Shown here piece by piece: positions 18,388-27,009 of a DNA stretch of 64,000 nucleotides (within the stretch, counting starts at the first letter, position 1; each line of letters begins with the position of its first letter). The translations under genes were made by a program, and so were the position numbers. The notes beneath the pieces are model-generated. The model made no database searches, was not told where the DNA came from, and saw only the letters and a program-made list of their open reading frames with translations. The stretch lies in assembly GCA_040752835.1 (NCBI GenBank), contig JBFMGG010000007.1:670487-734486 (forward strand), read 5' to 3'. This stretch comes from Campylobacterota bacterium. Its GTDB lineage: Bacteria > Campylobacterota > Campylobacteria > Campylobacterales > Sulfurimonadaceae.

Positions 18388-18930
18388 GTGACATCGATGG
18401 ACATGAAACTGATCAAAATGATTACGGATCATTATTGGCTCAAACACGACAGTGTCGTCAATAAAATCGATTTCAAAGGGCGTACTTTTTACAACAAATA
18501 CGAGCGTATCGACAAAACGCTGACCCAATCGATCATCGATCAGCACCTCAAGGGGCAGATCACCGTCGCCCATTCCCTCATCAACAAATTCGACAAAGTC
18601 GAAAACATCGTCATCGATTACAACGGGACCGATCCGCAACGCTTTTATCACCGCACGCAGCTGCTGCTGCGCGAGGAAGGGTTCATCAATTTCACCGCAT
18701 TCGAAACAAAAACGCCGGGGCATCTTCACGTCTATATCCATAAGGGGCACACAACTTTACAAGAAGCCAATCAACTGGGTAAAATGATTTCGCTGAAATT
18801 GGCTGCCAAACAGCCCAAACAATGGCGGATGTTTCCGACCCTCGATTTACCGATCGAGTACAATATTCTCAATCTTCCCTATGAGGTCTACGCCAAAGAG
18901 CGCGGAGCTTCATGGTCGAAGCACATGTAA
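18388..18930 (+). CDS. DUF1882 family protein
   Basis: A 180-residue soluble protein with a GTG start preceded by AAGGAT. It belongs to DUF1882, a family largely restricted to Campylobacterota and found in this position between glyA and a SPOR gene in Campylobacter and relatives. The N-terminal part (DHYWLKHDSVVNKIDFKGR) carries the conserved aromatic and charged residues. No catalytic motif is visible and the function is unknown. The neighbourhood with a SPOR protein hints at a cell-envelope or division role, but that is only guilt by association. Confidence 0.8.
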   Translation: MTSMDMKLIKMITDHYWLKHDSVVNKIDFKGRTFYNKYERIDKTLTQSIIDQHLKGQITVAHSLINKFDKVENIVIDYNGTDPQRFYHRTQLLLREEGFINFTAFETKTPGHLHVYIHKGHTTLQEANQLGKMISLKLAAKQPKQWRMFPTLDLPIEYNILNLPYEVYAKERGASWSKHM

Positions 18931-18958
18931 CCGATAAACTCAGAAGGAAACCCTTTCA

Positions 18959-19879
18959 ATGGAAGAAAAAAACGAGCTCAACGATATCATCCTGAACAAA
19001 AGCGGTTCGGGTTCCAACAGCAAAAAGCTCTTGCTCGCGATTGCGACGCTGACCCTTGTTTTGATCATCGTACTGGTTATCATGAACTCTCTCAAAAGCG
19101 AAAGTGAAGAGCAGCCGCCGCATGCCGCGATTCCTCCCGAACCTTCCGCACCGACCGAAATCATCGATGATCCGCTGTTTGAGCCGGTCGAAGTGATCGA
19201 AGAGGGAAGCAATACGACCGCCCCCGCGCAGGATCTGGGTCAAATCGCCCAGAAAATCAAGCAAGAATCGTTCGATAACGCGCCGGTTCAGGAGAAAACG
19301 CTCCAGCCTGCCGCTGCCGTTACCGCCCCTGCGCCGGTCGCCGCTCCTGCCGTTCCGGCACGCCAAAACGTCGCCCCCGGGACGCAGCCCAAGACCCCGA
19401 CCGTCGTGTCGGCACCGAAAGCCGAGCCCAAACCGGCGGCCAAACCCGCCGTGGTAGCCACTCCGACGATCAAAAGCGTCAAGCCCGCAGAGCCGAAGAA
19501 AACGGCCGAAACGAAAAAAGCTCCCACTACGGCTCCCGCTGCAGCCAAACCCGCCGCTCAGCCGGTAGCGAAAGCCACCGAAACCGCACCGGCGAAAACC
19601 GCCGACAAAACCGAGACGACCGCACCGAAAACGGCCGAAGCGCCCAAGGCCGCCGCAACCGGAGGCGTCTATTACATTCAGGTCGGTTCGTTTACCAAAG
19701 AGCCGAATAAAGCCCTCTTCGACCGTCTCAACGCCAGCGGCCTGAAATACACGACCGTCCCCTCAGGTGCGGCCACCAAAGTGCTCGTAGGACCTTTCCA
19801 GGGTGAAAAAGCGGCGCGTGACGTCATCGGAACCGTCCGCAAAAACATCGAAGCCGGCGCCTACATCGTAAAGGGATAA
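18959..19879 (+). CDS. SPOR-domain membrane protein
   Basis: A 306-residue bitopic inner-membrane protein: a short cytoplasmic tail, one transmembrane helix (about 23-42), a long Pro/Ala/Lys-rich periplasmic linker (about 55-235), and a C-terminal SPOR domain (GVYYIQVGSFTKEPNKALFD ... ATKVLVGPFQGEKAARDVI). SPOR domains bind denuded glycan strands at the division septum. The linker is low complexity and would be long and flexible enough to cross the periplasm. AAGGAA precedes the ATG. It probably acts in septal wall work, by domain inference. Confidence 0.87.
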   Translation: MEEKNELNDIILNKSGSGSNSKKLLLAIATLTLVLIIVLVIMNSLKSESEEQPPHAAIPPEPSAPTEIIDDPLFEPVEVIEEGSNTTAPAQDLGQIAQKIKQESFDNAPVQEKTLQPAAAVTAPAPVAAPAVPARQNVAPGTQPKTPTVVSAPKAEPKPAAKPAVVATPTIKSVKPAEPKKTAETKKAPTTAPAAAKPAAQPVAKATETAPAKTADKTETTAPKTAEAPKAAATGGVYYIQVGSFTKEPNKALFDRLNASGLKYTTVPSGAATKVLVGPFQGEKAARDVIGTVRKNIEAGAYIVKG

Positions 19880-19880
19880 T

Positions 19881-21293
19881 GTGATCACTTCCCGCCGTTT
19901 TTCGCTTGACCAGTTCGCACCCATCGCCGTATACGAAAAGGCCAAAAAACTTTTTCCCGGCGAAGTCAGTTTTCTGTTCGAAAGTGCCGGGAGCAGCGAA
20001 GGAAATTACACGATCATCGTGATCGGAGGCCGCGAACGCCTCACCTACGCCGACAAAACGACCGTCTACACCGATGCGTCGGGAGAACGGCAGATATTGG
20101 ATGTTTCCCCTTTCGCCTTTTTGAAAAAGTATTATTCCGCGCTCGATCAGAAAACATACCGCGAGCGGGCTCGGGAACTCGGGGTCGGCTATATCGACGG
20201 TTTTATCGGCTACATCGGATACGACATGGTGCAGGTTTTCGAACCCGTACTCGAAGAATCGATGTCGAATCTGCTGGATCAGACCCATATTCCCGACATG
20301 GACCTGATTCTCCCCAAACTCACCTTCGTCATCTCGCACAAAAACGCGACGATCACGCTGCTCAGCTGTCTCGACGGTTTTATCGGACGGTTCGACGAGA
20401 TCGAAGCGACGCTCAAAGCGCCCTATACGTATACCCCGCTGGCACCGATCCGCAACGACCGGGGCGGCGAGTTCATCTTTAGCAAAGAGCAGTTTTTCTC
20501 GATGGTGGACAAGTCCAAAGAGATGATCAAAAGCGGCGACGTTTTCCAGATCCTGATGACGAACCGCTACATCCGCCACGCACAGGTCGATCCGTTCAGT
20601 TTTTACCGGATCCTCCGCCTCAAGAACCCCTCTCCCTACATGTATCTGATGGAGTTTGAGGATTTCAACATCGTCGGAAGTTCCCCGGAAGTGATGGTCC
20701 GCCTCAGTGACGGCGAAATCCTGTTGCGGCCGATCGCCGGGACCCGTAAACGGGGCGGGACAAAACAGCGCGACCTCGAACTCGAAGAAGAACTCCTCTC
20801 CGATCCCAAAGAACTCGCGGAGCATCTGATGCTGATCGATCTGGGGCGCAACGACGTCGGTCGGGTCGCCAAAACGGGCACGGTACGGGTCGAAGAGATG
20901 ATGCATGTCGAACGTTATTCGCACGTCATGCACATCGTCTCGGACGTTTACGCGACGATCCGCGACGACAGGGACATGTTCGATCTTCTCGCCGCCGTCT
21001 TTACCGCAGGAACGATGACCGGGGCGCCGAAAATCCGCGCGATGGAGCTGATCGCCCAGTTCGAAGGGGTCAAGCGGGGCTATTACAGCGGCACCATCGG
21101 CTATTTCGGGTTTGATGGCAACATGGACAGCGCGATCACGATCCGTACCGCTCTCATCAAAGAAGATGAAGTGATCCTGCAGGCGGGTGCGGGCGTCGTC
21201 GCCGATTCGGTCCACGAACTCGAATACCTCGAAGTGACCAACAAACTCGGTGCGCTCACCAGTACCCTGGATGATCTGCTCGAACCGCAATGA
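19881..21293 (+). CDS. trpE: Anthranilate synthase component I
   Basis: Makes anthranilate from chorismate with the glutaminase TrpG, the first step to tryptophan. The 470-residue protein shows the chorismate-binding core: GSSPEVMVRL, PIAGTRKRGGT, HLMLIDLGRNDVGRVA and GTMTGAPKIRAMELI. The tryptophan feedback site near the N-terminus is FES in SFLFESAGS, the counterpart of LLES. A PabB (aminodeoxychorismate synthase) role is less likely because of that motif and the length. It starts at a GTG 1 base after the SPOR gene and overlaps aroE by 4 bases. No other trp gene is in the window. Confidence 0.87.
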   Translation: MITSRRFSLDQFAPIAVYEKAKKLFPGEVSFLFESAGSSEGNYTIIVIGGRERLTYADKTTVYTDASGERQILDVSPFAFLKKYYSALDQKTYRERARELGVGYIDGFIGYIGYDMVQVFEPVLEESMSNLLDQTHIPDMDLILPKLTFVISHKNATITLLSCLDGFIGRFDEIEATLKAPYTYTPLAPIRNDRGGEFIFSKEQFFSMVDKSKEMIKSGDVFQILMTNRYIRHAQVDPFSFYRILRLKNPSPYMYLMEFEDFNIVGSSPEVMVRLSDGEILLRPIAGTRKRGGTKQRDLELEEELLSDPKELAEHLMLIDLGRNDVGRVAKTGTVRVEEMMHVERYSHVMHIVSDVYATIRDDRDMFDLLAAVFTAGTMTGAPKIRAMELIAQFEGVKRGYYSGTIGYFGFDGNMDSAITIRTALIKEDEVILQAGAGVVADSVHELEYLEVTNKLGALTSTLDDLLEPQ

Positions 21294-22081
21294 AGCTCTT
21301 TACGATCTTCGGCGATCCGGTGAGCCATTCGCGCTCCCCGCTGATGCACAACAACGTCTTTAAAACCCTCGGCATCGATGCGTGCTATACGCGTACCCAT
21401 TTGAGCGACGGCCAAAAACTTCGAGAGGTATTTTTTGCCAAAGCCCTCAGCGGCGCCAACGTCACCGTTCCCCACAAAGAATCGGCCTATGCGCAGTGCG
21501 ACGAAGTGCGCGGCATCGCCTCGATGGTTAAAGCGGTTAACACGCTCGTCCTCGAAAACGGCCGCTTGATCGGTTACAACACCGACGCCGACGGTTTCAT
21601 CCGGGCCATCGAATCCTTCGGCGAGGTACGCTCCGCACTGATTCTCGGAGCGGGAGGGACCGCGCGCGCACTTTCCGTCGCCCTGCGCGCCAAGGGGATC
21701 GACGTCGCCGTACTCAACCGCTCCGCCGGACGGCTGGACTATTTCAAGACCGAAGGGTTCGCCGCCTACGCGTGGGAGGAGTTTTCACCCGCTGCCTACG
21801 ATATGATCATCAATACGACCTCGGCGGGATTGTCGGATAACGAACTGCCGATTCCCGCACCCCTGCTGCATGGACTTCTCTCACGCAGCAAAGCGGCCGT
21901 CGACGTCATCTACGGCAAAGAAACCCCGTTTTTGCGGGAGGTCAAATCCTGCGACCTCCCTTATAAAGACGGATCGGACATGCTGTTGCAGCAGGGGGTG
22001 TTGGCCAGCCACCTCTTCCTGCACTGCAAATACACTCCGGTGGAAATCGAACCGGCCATGCGTCGAAGTTTTTTGTATTAA
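21290..22081 (+). CDS. aroE: Shikimate dehydrogenase
   Basis: NADPH-dependent reduction of 3-dehydroshikimate to shikimate. The 263-residue protein has the substrate block FGDPVSHSRSPLMHN, the catalytic Lys in VTVPHKE, the Asn/Asp pair in AVNTLV and YNTDADGF, and the nucleotide loop LILGAGGTARA. It is the last gene of the fur-to-aroE block and overlaps trpE by ATGA. Confidence 0.96.
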   Translation: MKLFTIFGDPVSHSRSPLMHNNVFKTLGIDACYTRTHLSDGQKLREVFFAKALSGANVTVPHKESAYAQCDEVRGIASMVKAVNTLVLENGRLIGYNTDADGFIRAIESFGEVRSALILGAGGTARALSVALRAKGIDVAVLNRSAGRLDYFKTEGFAAYAWEEFSPAAYDMIINTTSAGLSDNELPIPAPLLHGLLSRSKAAVDVIYGKETPFLREVKSCDLPYKDGSDMLLQQGVLASHLFLHCKYTPVEIEPAMRRSFLY

Positions 22082-22086
22082 ACCGC

Positions 22087-22092
22087 TATAAT
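22087..22092 (+). promoter_or_regulatory. -10 box upstream of the gene at 22119
   Basis: TATAAT just after the aroE stop. A start about 7 bases downstream would leave a leader of about 20 bases containing the AAAGG ribosome site at 22108-22112, which argues for the ATG at 22119 as the true start. Confidence 0.5.
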
Positions 22093-22118
22093 TAGCCATC
22101 TAAATGCAAAGGCTCTTG

Positions 22119-22634
22119 ATGTGCCCTCTCTATCAGCTCAACGACGCTGAAAAAATTCTCCTTCGCGATCAGCTCCTCGGTTATGCCGCAGCGATCGGCG
22201 GGAAAAATTCGTTTTTGAAACTCCTTGAGACGATACACCGTACCTCTCCGCATCCCCTCGTCTCCAAAACGGCCCTGCTCCGTTTTCCCAAAGGGCTGAT
22301 CAAATGGAACAAAAACATCCACCGCGACAACCTTTCCCTCCTCAGTACCCGCCTCAATGCCCGCAAGGACGGTAATCCAAACCTCATGGCTTCGCCCGAG
22401 GACAAAAACTGCAAAAACGTCACGAACATGCTTCGTTCACTCTCCCCGCTGACCTTTACGGTTGCCATGAACAACGAAGCCGACGGCGCGGGATTCAGCT
22501 TCAAAGCGTTCGAAATCATCGACGAGAACACGACGGTCATCACCCCGATGTTCGAACTCTTCTTTTTCTGCCCCGTAAGCGTCGCGAAAAAATTGCTCAA
22601 TTTTATTCCCAAAGAAGCTTCGGCAGAGGAATAA
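22119..22634 (+). CDS. Protein of unknown function
   Basis: 171 residues from the ATG at 22119, chosen over one five codons earlier because AAAGG stands 6 bases before it. The sequence is soluble with no signal peptide. It has a helical N-terminal half (QLNDAEKILLRDQLLGYAAA) and a beta-rich C-terminal half (LTFTVAMNNEADGAGFSFKA and FEIIDENTTVITPMFELFFF). I do not recognise the family. It ends 1 base before modE and is in the same direction, so it may be cotranscribed with modE, but no link to molybdate is visible. Confidence 0.65.
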   Translation: MCPLYQLNDAEKILLRDQLLGYAAAIGGKNSFLKLLETIHRTSPHPLVSKTALLRFPKGLIKWNKNIHRDNLSLLSTRLNARKDGNPNLMASPEDKNCKNVTNMLRSLSPLTFTVAMNNEADGAGFSFKAFEIIDENTTVITPMFELFFFCPVSVAKKLLNFIPKEASAEE

Positions 22635-22635
22635 C

Positions 22636-23412
22636 GTGAAAATCGACGGACGTTTCTGGCTCACCAAAGAGGGTCAAAGTTTTTTAGGCGCCGGACGGAT
22701 CGAACTGCTGGAACGGATCGATAAAACGGGATCGATCAACGCCGCCGCCAAAGAGATGAAAATGAGCTACAAGGCGGCATGGGAACGGATCAACGGGATG
22801 AACGCGCTCGCCGATCAGCCTCTCATCGAACGCCTCACAGGGGGCCGTGGGGGCGGCGGGACGAAACTCACCCCCTACGCCCGCGAACTCATCGCGACGT
22901 TTCACCGTTTCAACGAGCTTCACCGCCAGTTTATCGACCGGTTCAGCGAAGCGGGAGACGACCCCGAACGGCTCGCCCGCATCCTCAGCCGTACGTTCCT
23001 TACCACCAGTGCGCGCAATCAGCTCCCCGCCACCCTCCTCTCTATCGAAGAACGCGGGCTGAACGGTATCCTCACCCTCTCTTTGAACGGAAGCCATAAA
23101 ATCCAGTCCGTCATCACCCTCAAATCGATCCGGAGTATGGGTCTCACGATCGGATGCGATCTCTATGCCATCATCAAATCGAGCGATGTCAGCATCGTTA
23201 CCGCTCCTCCAAAAAGCGATGAACCGATGAACTGTCTCAAGGGGACGATCAGTCGCATCGAATCGCAGGACGAAACCGATGAGATCACCTTCGCCCTTGA
23301 TCTCTTTACCGAGCTGATCGCCCTGATGAATCCCAAAGATACCAAAAAGCTCTCCGAGGGGATGAACGCCTACGCCCTGATCTCTCCGAAACATATTATT
23401 ATCGGGTTGTAA
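22636..23412 (+). CDS. modE: Molybdate-responsive regulator ModE
   Basis: A 258-residue transcription factor. The N-terminal winged helix (residues 1-115) has the ModE pattern GRIELLERIDKTGSINAAAK and MSYKAAWERINGMN...GGRGGGGTKLTPYAREL. The C-terminal half contains two Mop/TOBE molybdate-binding modules (ARNQLPATL... and MNCLKGTISRI...). With molybdate bound, ModE represses the uptake operon. It begins at a GTG with AGAGGAA upstream. Its likely target, a dyad at the modA promoter, lies 1.1 kb downstream across the inserted DUF4238 gene. Confidence 0.93.
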   Translation: MKIDGRFWLTKEGQSFLGAGRIELLERIDKTGSINAAAKEMKMSYKAAWERINGMNALADQPLIERLTGGRGGGGTKLTPYARELIATFHRFNELHRQFIDRFSEAGDDPERLARILSRTFLTTSARNQLPATLLSIEERGLNGILTLSLNGSHKIQSVITLKSIRSMGLTIGCDLYAIIKSSDVSIVTAPPKSDEPMNCLKGTISRIESQDETDEITFALDLFTELIALMNPKDTKKLSEGMNAYALISPKHIIIGL

Positions 23413-23435
23413 ACTTACTTCACCACACTAGAAAA

Positions 23436-24389
23436 TCAAAATTTATTTGCTTTCATATCTTTCAACGCACTCTCTTCCGACGCAAATACAGTTTTGTGTG
23501 ATTTTTCATAGATCGCTTGATTGAAATTTTTTACTTCTTCAGCACTTATAGATAATTCAAGATGGTCATAATCTGAAGAATCATTTATCATATACGCGTA
23601 TTTTGGTGAAAGAGGAATAAAAAAATCTGCATATTCTGGTGCCTCAAATTCATTCAATCCTTTAACAGAACTATGTACGTTTATTATTGGATTGTCACTC
23701 GTAATAAAAGGAATATCCGTATTGTTTGTTATATAGATATGTTTGTTCCGAGTTTTAGATTCATATAAGCTCCATCCAACATTAATTCCTAACATAAAAC
23801 TCAAAAACCACCAATTTTTTTCAAATAGCAATGCTTCATTAGTAAATGGCATACTCATATTGATCGCATCAGATGATCTCTCTTTCATTCTTTTTGTTCT
23901 TGTAAGCTGATGACCTAAAAATGTGCAGAACGAAATCATATTGGTTGCAGTATCTAAAATATTTTTATTTCCTTTTGAAAGCTCATTAATAGCCTTTACC
24001 GCAGTATCTTCAAATAATGAGTGTAAATTTTCCAAACTATTGTGTTTTATTACATTATTAAGCAATTCCAAATCTTTGGAATAAATCTTAGATTGTGAAA
24101 TAGTATTGGATACATTTGATAGCTTTATAAAGTATTGCAAATGTGACATATGCATTTCTTGAAGAAAATCGGGTGACATCGCCGAAAATCTTTTTATATA
24201 TTCAATATCATCTATATTAAGCGGATTAATTTTGTAAAAGTCAATTTCCTTCGCAAGTCCTTTAATACTATCTTTAGAAATTTTCCCCTTTTTAGAAATA
24301 TAGAATACATCAGTGACTTTAGCCCAACTTTTTAAATAATGGCTCCATACATAATGGTGGTTACGTTTTATCTGTTTATTTTTTTCCAA
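23436..24389 (-). CDS. DUF4238 family protein
   Basis: A 317-residue soluble protein with the DUF4238 opening RNHHYVWSHYLKSW and the late block NNTDIPFITSDNPIINV...FFIPLSPKYAYMI. Members are scattered in many bacteria, often beside mobile or defence genes, and have no known function. The start is a TTG with GAGG 8 bases before it. The gene is strikingly AT-rich compared with both flanks and is oriented against the mod genes, so it looks like a recent single-gene insertion between modE and modA. A defence role is possible but unsupported here. Confidence 0.85.
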   Translation of the reverse strand: MEKNKQIKRNHHYVWSHYLKSWAKVTDVFYISKKGKISKDSIKGLAKEIDFYKINPLNIDDIEYIKRFSAMSPDFLQEMHMSHLQYFIKLSNVSNTISQSKIYSKDLELLNNVIKHNSLENLHSLFEDTAVKAINELSKGNKNILDTATNMISFCTFLGHQLTRTKRMKERSSDAINMSMPFTNEALLFEKNWWFLSFMLGINVGWSLYESKTRNKHIYITNNTDIPFITSDNPIINVHSSVKGLNEFEAPEYADFFIPLSPKYAYMINDSSDYDHLELSISAEEVKNFNQAIYEKSHKTVFASEESALKDMKANKF

Positions 24390-24506
24390 AATTTATTCCT
24401 CTCTATAAAAAAATATATTTATCTCCAATTCTTACACAAAAAATAAAATATGTAAAATCCATAACACTTTTTTATCATTCTCCTACAAACTTTAAGCCTT
24501 TTTCTC

Positions 24507-24512
24507 TATAAT
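24507..24512 (+). promoter_or_regulatory. -10 box of the modA operon
   Basis: TATAAT immediately upstream of the ModE-like dyad. The expected start of transcription, near 24519, falls inside the dyad. Confidence 0.6.
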
Positions 24513-24514
24513 TT

Positions 24515-24538
24515 CGTTATATCTTACAAAACATAACG
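24515..24538 (+). promoter_or_regulatory. ModE-like operator at the modA promoter
   Basis: CGTTAT (24515-24520) and ATAACG (24533-24538) form a dyad with a 12-base spacer. This is the same half-sites and spacing as the known ModE site, CGnTATATA-N6-TATATAACG. The left arm has the TATAT extension. A further CGTTATAT half-site occurs at about 24584-24591. Overlap with the transcription start predicts repression by molybdate-loaded ModE. Confidence 0.7.
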
Positions 24539-24616
24539 TAATTGTCGCCCTTTTCTGCGAACCGTTTTTGCAACGTTTGGTTTATCGTTATATCAAAACA
24601 GACACAAAGGAGTTTC

Positions 24617-25351
24617 ATGCATCCGCTCAAACTTGTCCTGGCCTCTTTGGCATTCTCCATTTCCTCTTTAGTCGCCGGTGAAGTCAATATTGCCGCTGCC
24701 GCCGATATGAAGTATGCACTCGATGATATTGCCAAAGTGTATATGAAACGTCATCCCGAGACAAAAATCAATACGATGTTCGGTTCCTCAGGCAAAGCGT
24801 TCACCCAGATTAGCAACGGCGCACCCTATGACATCTACTATAGCGCAGATATTGACTACCCTAAAAAGCTCAAAGCCGCTGGAAAAGCAGTCGGTGAAGT
24901 TAAACCATACGCTATCGGGCGTATCGTTTTATGGAGCAATACGATCGATACGGCCAAGGGGATGAATACGTTGCTCTCATCCAATGTAAAGAAAATCGCA
25001 ATCGCCAATCCCGAACACGCCCCATACGGACGCGCCGCAGTGGCCGCTCTTAAAACGTACGGTGTGTATGACAAGATCAAATCCAAACTCATTTACGGTG
25101 AAAACATTAATCAAACGGCACAATATGCCCAAACCAAAGCAGCCGATATTGCAATTTTAGCCCTCTCCATCGCTTCAAGTCCAGCTCTACGAGATACGCC
25201 GTCCTTTTTGATTCCGAAAGAGTCTCATCCGAAGCTTGTCCAGGGGTATGTATTGATAAATAACAATCCTGAAGCAAAAGCTTTCATCTCCTTTTTTGAA
25301 ACCAAAGAGGCCAATGAGATTCTCAAAAAATACGGCTTTGTCGTACAGTAA
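24617..25351 (+). CDS. modA: Molybdate ABC transporter substrate-binding protein
   Basis: A periplasmic molybdate-binding protein of 244 residues. I start at the ATG at 24617, with AAAGGAG upstream and a normal signal peptide ending SLVAGEV. The mature start VNIAAAADMKYALDDIAK and the FGSSGKAFTQISNGAPYDIYYS region, with the oxyanion-contacting Ser residues, are typical of ModA. It is the first gene of the uptake operon. Its base composition is lighter in GC than the following genes, which may reflect its place next to the AT-rich insertion. Confidence 0.93.
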   Translation: MHPLKLVLASLAFSISSLVAGEVNIAAAADMKYALDDIAKVYMKRHPETKINTMFGSSGKAFTQISNGAPYDIYYSADIDYPKKLKAAGKAVGEVKPYAIGRIVLWSNTIDTAKGMNTLLSSNVKKIAIANPEHAPYGRAAVAALKTYGVYDKIKSKLIYGENINQTAQYAQTKAADIAILALSIASSPALRDTPSFLIPKESHPKLVQGYVLINNNPEAKAFISFFETKEANEILKKYGFVVQ

Positions 25352-25369
25352 CGTATTGGAAAGGGATGT

Positions 25370-26164
25370 ATGTTTTTCAAATCCATCGATTTCGCGCACA
25401 TGTACCGCGAACACAAAGCCGCCACCGATTTCAAGGCGAAAAGCCGCGAGGATTGGGATGCCAAATCCTCCGACATGGCGCAATCGACGATCAACAGCCC
25501 CTATGTGGAGGATTTCATCTCACGGATGAAGCTGGACGGCGACGAGGTGGTTCTCGACATCGGCTGCGGTCCCGGAGCGCTGAGCGTGCCGCTGGCCAAA
25601 AAAGTGAAACACGTCGTCGCCATCGACTTCTCGCGCGCCATGCTCGACGAGCTCGAAGCGTATGCCGCGCGCGAAGGGGTCACCAACATCACGACCTACC
25701 ATCTGGGCTGGGAAGACGACTGGAGCGCTCTGCCTCCCATCGACGTCGCCGTGGCATCACGCTCGATGGAAGTCCCCGATCTGGATGCGGCACTCTCTAA
25801 AATGTCCTCTATCGCTTCCAAAGCATGTTATCTCACCTACAAAGTCGGCGGCAGCTTCGTCGACATGAATATCCTCGATTACATCGGCAAAACGGTCAGA
25901 ACAAAACCCGACTACTGGTATATCCCCCTGCTATTGTACAAAGCGGGATTTCTCCCCCGCGTCGATTACATCGAGACCGGACGCGGCAGCGTGCGCGCCG
26001 GCAGCGAAGAAGAATTCGTCCAATCGCTGATCTGGAGCATCGGAAGTCTGGAGAAAGAACAGCAGGACAAAGCCAGAGAATACTACAACCGGATCGTTGT
26101 CGGCGAGAATCGTCCGCCGCGTCCGGTGCACTGGGCTTTTATCGCATGGGAGACCTCAAAATGA
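25370..26164 (+). CDS. Class I SAM-dependent methyltransferase
   Basis: A 264-residue enzyme with the SAM-binding glycine loop VVLDIGCGPGALSVPLA (about residue 60) and the acidic residue after strand 2 (VVAIDFSRAMLDEL). The substrate is unknown. It lies between modA and modD and overlaps modD by ATGA, so it is a regular member of the operon. Similar methyltransferases occur in mod clusters of related bacteria as far as I recall, but no role in molybdenum handling is established. Confidence 0.85.
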   Translation: MFFKSIDFAHMYREHKAATDFKAKSREDWDAKSSDMAQSTINSPYVEDFISRMKLDGDEVVLDIGCGPGALSVPLAKKVKHVVAIDFSRAMLDELEAYAAREGVTNITTYHLGWEDDWSALPPIDVAVASRSMEVPDLDAALSKMSSIASKACYLTYKVGGSFVDMNILDYIGKTVRTKPDYWYIPLLLYKAGFLPRVDYIETGRGSVRAGSEEEFVQSLIWSIGSLEKEQQDKAREYYNRIVVGENRPPRPVHWAFIAWETSK

Positions 26165-27009
26165 TCCTTCTTAACGACGCTGAACTCGAAGCACTCCTCG
26201 CCGAGGACGTCCCCTACGGCGATCTGACCACCGCGTCGCTGGGGATCACCGACCGGCGCGCGCGCATCACCTTCGCCACCCGTGAGCGCCCTCTCGTCGT
26301 CTCGTGCATGGAAGAGGCAGTGCGTTTGTGCGGACTGTACGGATTGGAGATCGACGGTTTTGTCAAATCCGGCTCGCTCGTCCCGCCCCAAAGCGTTTTT
26401 CTCGAAGCGCACGGCGAAGCCGGATCGATACACCGTATCTGGAAGTCCGTGCAAAACCTCCTCGATTACGCAAGCGGGATCGCCACTTATACCCGTGAAG
26501 CGGTACTCTTGGCACGCAGTATCAATCCTGATATAGTGGTCGCCACCACCCGCAAAACAACCCCGTTTACAAAAAAAATCGCCATCAAAGCGGTCGAATC
26601 GGGCGGCGGGATCGCTCACCGTCTCGGACTTTCGGAAAGCATACTGATCTTTGATTATCACCGCGTCTTTTTCCCTGCGGAAGAGGCATTTGCCGAAGCT
26701 CTCGACCGTGCCAAAAAAGCCAATCCCGAAAAGAAAATCGTCATCGAAGCCGCCGACATCGCCGAGGCGCTCAAATTTGCCCGCCTCGGAGCCGACATTC
26801 TCCAGCTGGAGAAATTTCCCCTCACGAAACTTTCCGATGCCGTCCGCATCCTCCGGACCGATTATCCCCATCTTACCCTCATCGCCACCGGAGGGATCAG
26901 CGTCAAAAATATCGCCGAATACGCCGCGACGGGGGTAGATATGATCGTCACCTCATCGCCCTACAGTGCACAACCTGCCGATATCAAAGTGAGGATCGAG
27001 CCGTTATGA
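26161..27009 (+). CDS. modD: ModD, quinolinate phosphoribosyltransferase-like protein
   Basis: A 282-residue protein of the nicotinate-nucleotide pyrophosphorylase (NadC) fold: EDVPYGDLTTASLGI at the start, VATTRKTTPFTKKIAIKAVESGGG in the PRPP region, and DILQLEKF plus IATGGISVKNIAEYA at the end. The ModD branch replaces NadC in molybdate operons. Its reaction is not settled. The start at 26161 overlaps the methyltransferase stop (ATGA). The longer upstream frame is out-of-frame sequence. A true NadC function cannot be excluded, but operon position favours ModD. Confidence 0.87.
   Translation: MILLNDAELEALLAEDVPYGDLTTASLGITDRRARITFATRERPLVVSCMEEAVRLCGLYGLEIDGFVKSGSLVPPQSVFLEAHGEAGSIHRIWKSVQNLLDYASGIATYTREAVLLARSINPDIVVATTRKTTPFTKKIAIKAVESGGGIAHRLGLSESILIFDYHRVFFPAEEAFAEALDRAKKANPEKKIVIEAADIAEALKFARLGADILQLEKFPLTKLSDAVRILRTDYPHLTLIATGGISVKNIAEYAATGVDMIVTSSPYSAQPADIKVRIEPL

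Noticed and set aside
19824..21290. 488-residue open frame antisense to trpE
   Set aside because: Shadow of a confident enzyme gene, with no start signal or conserved motif.
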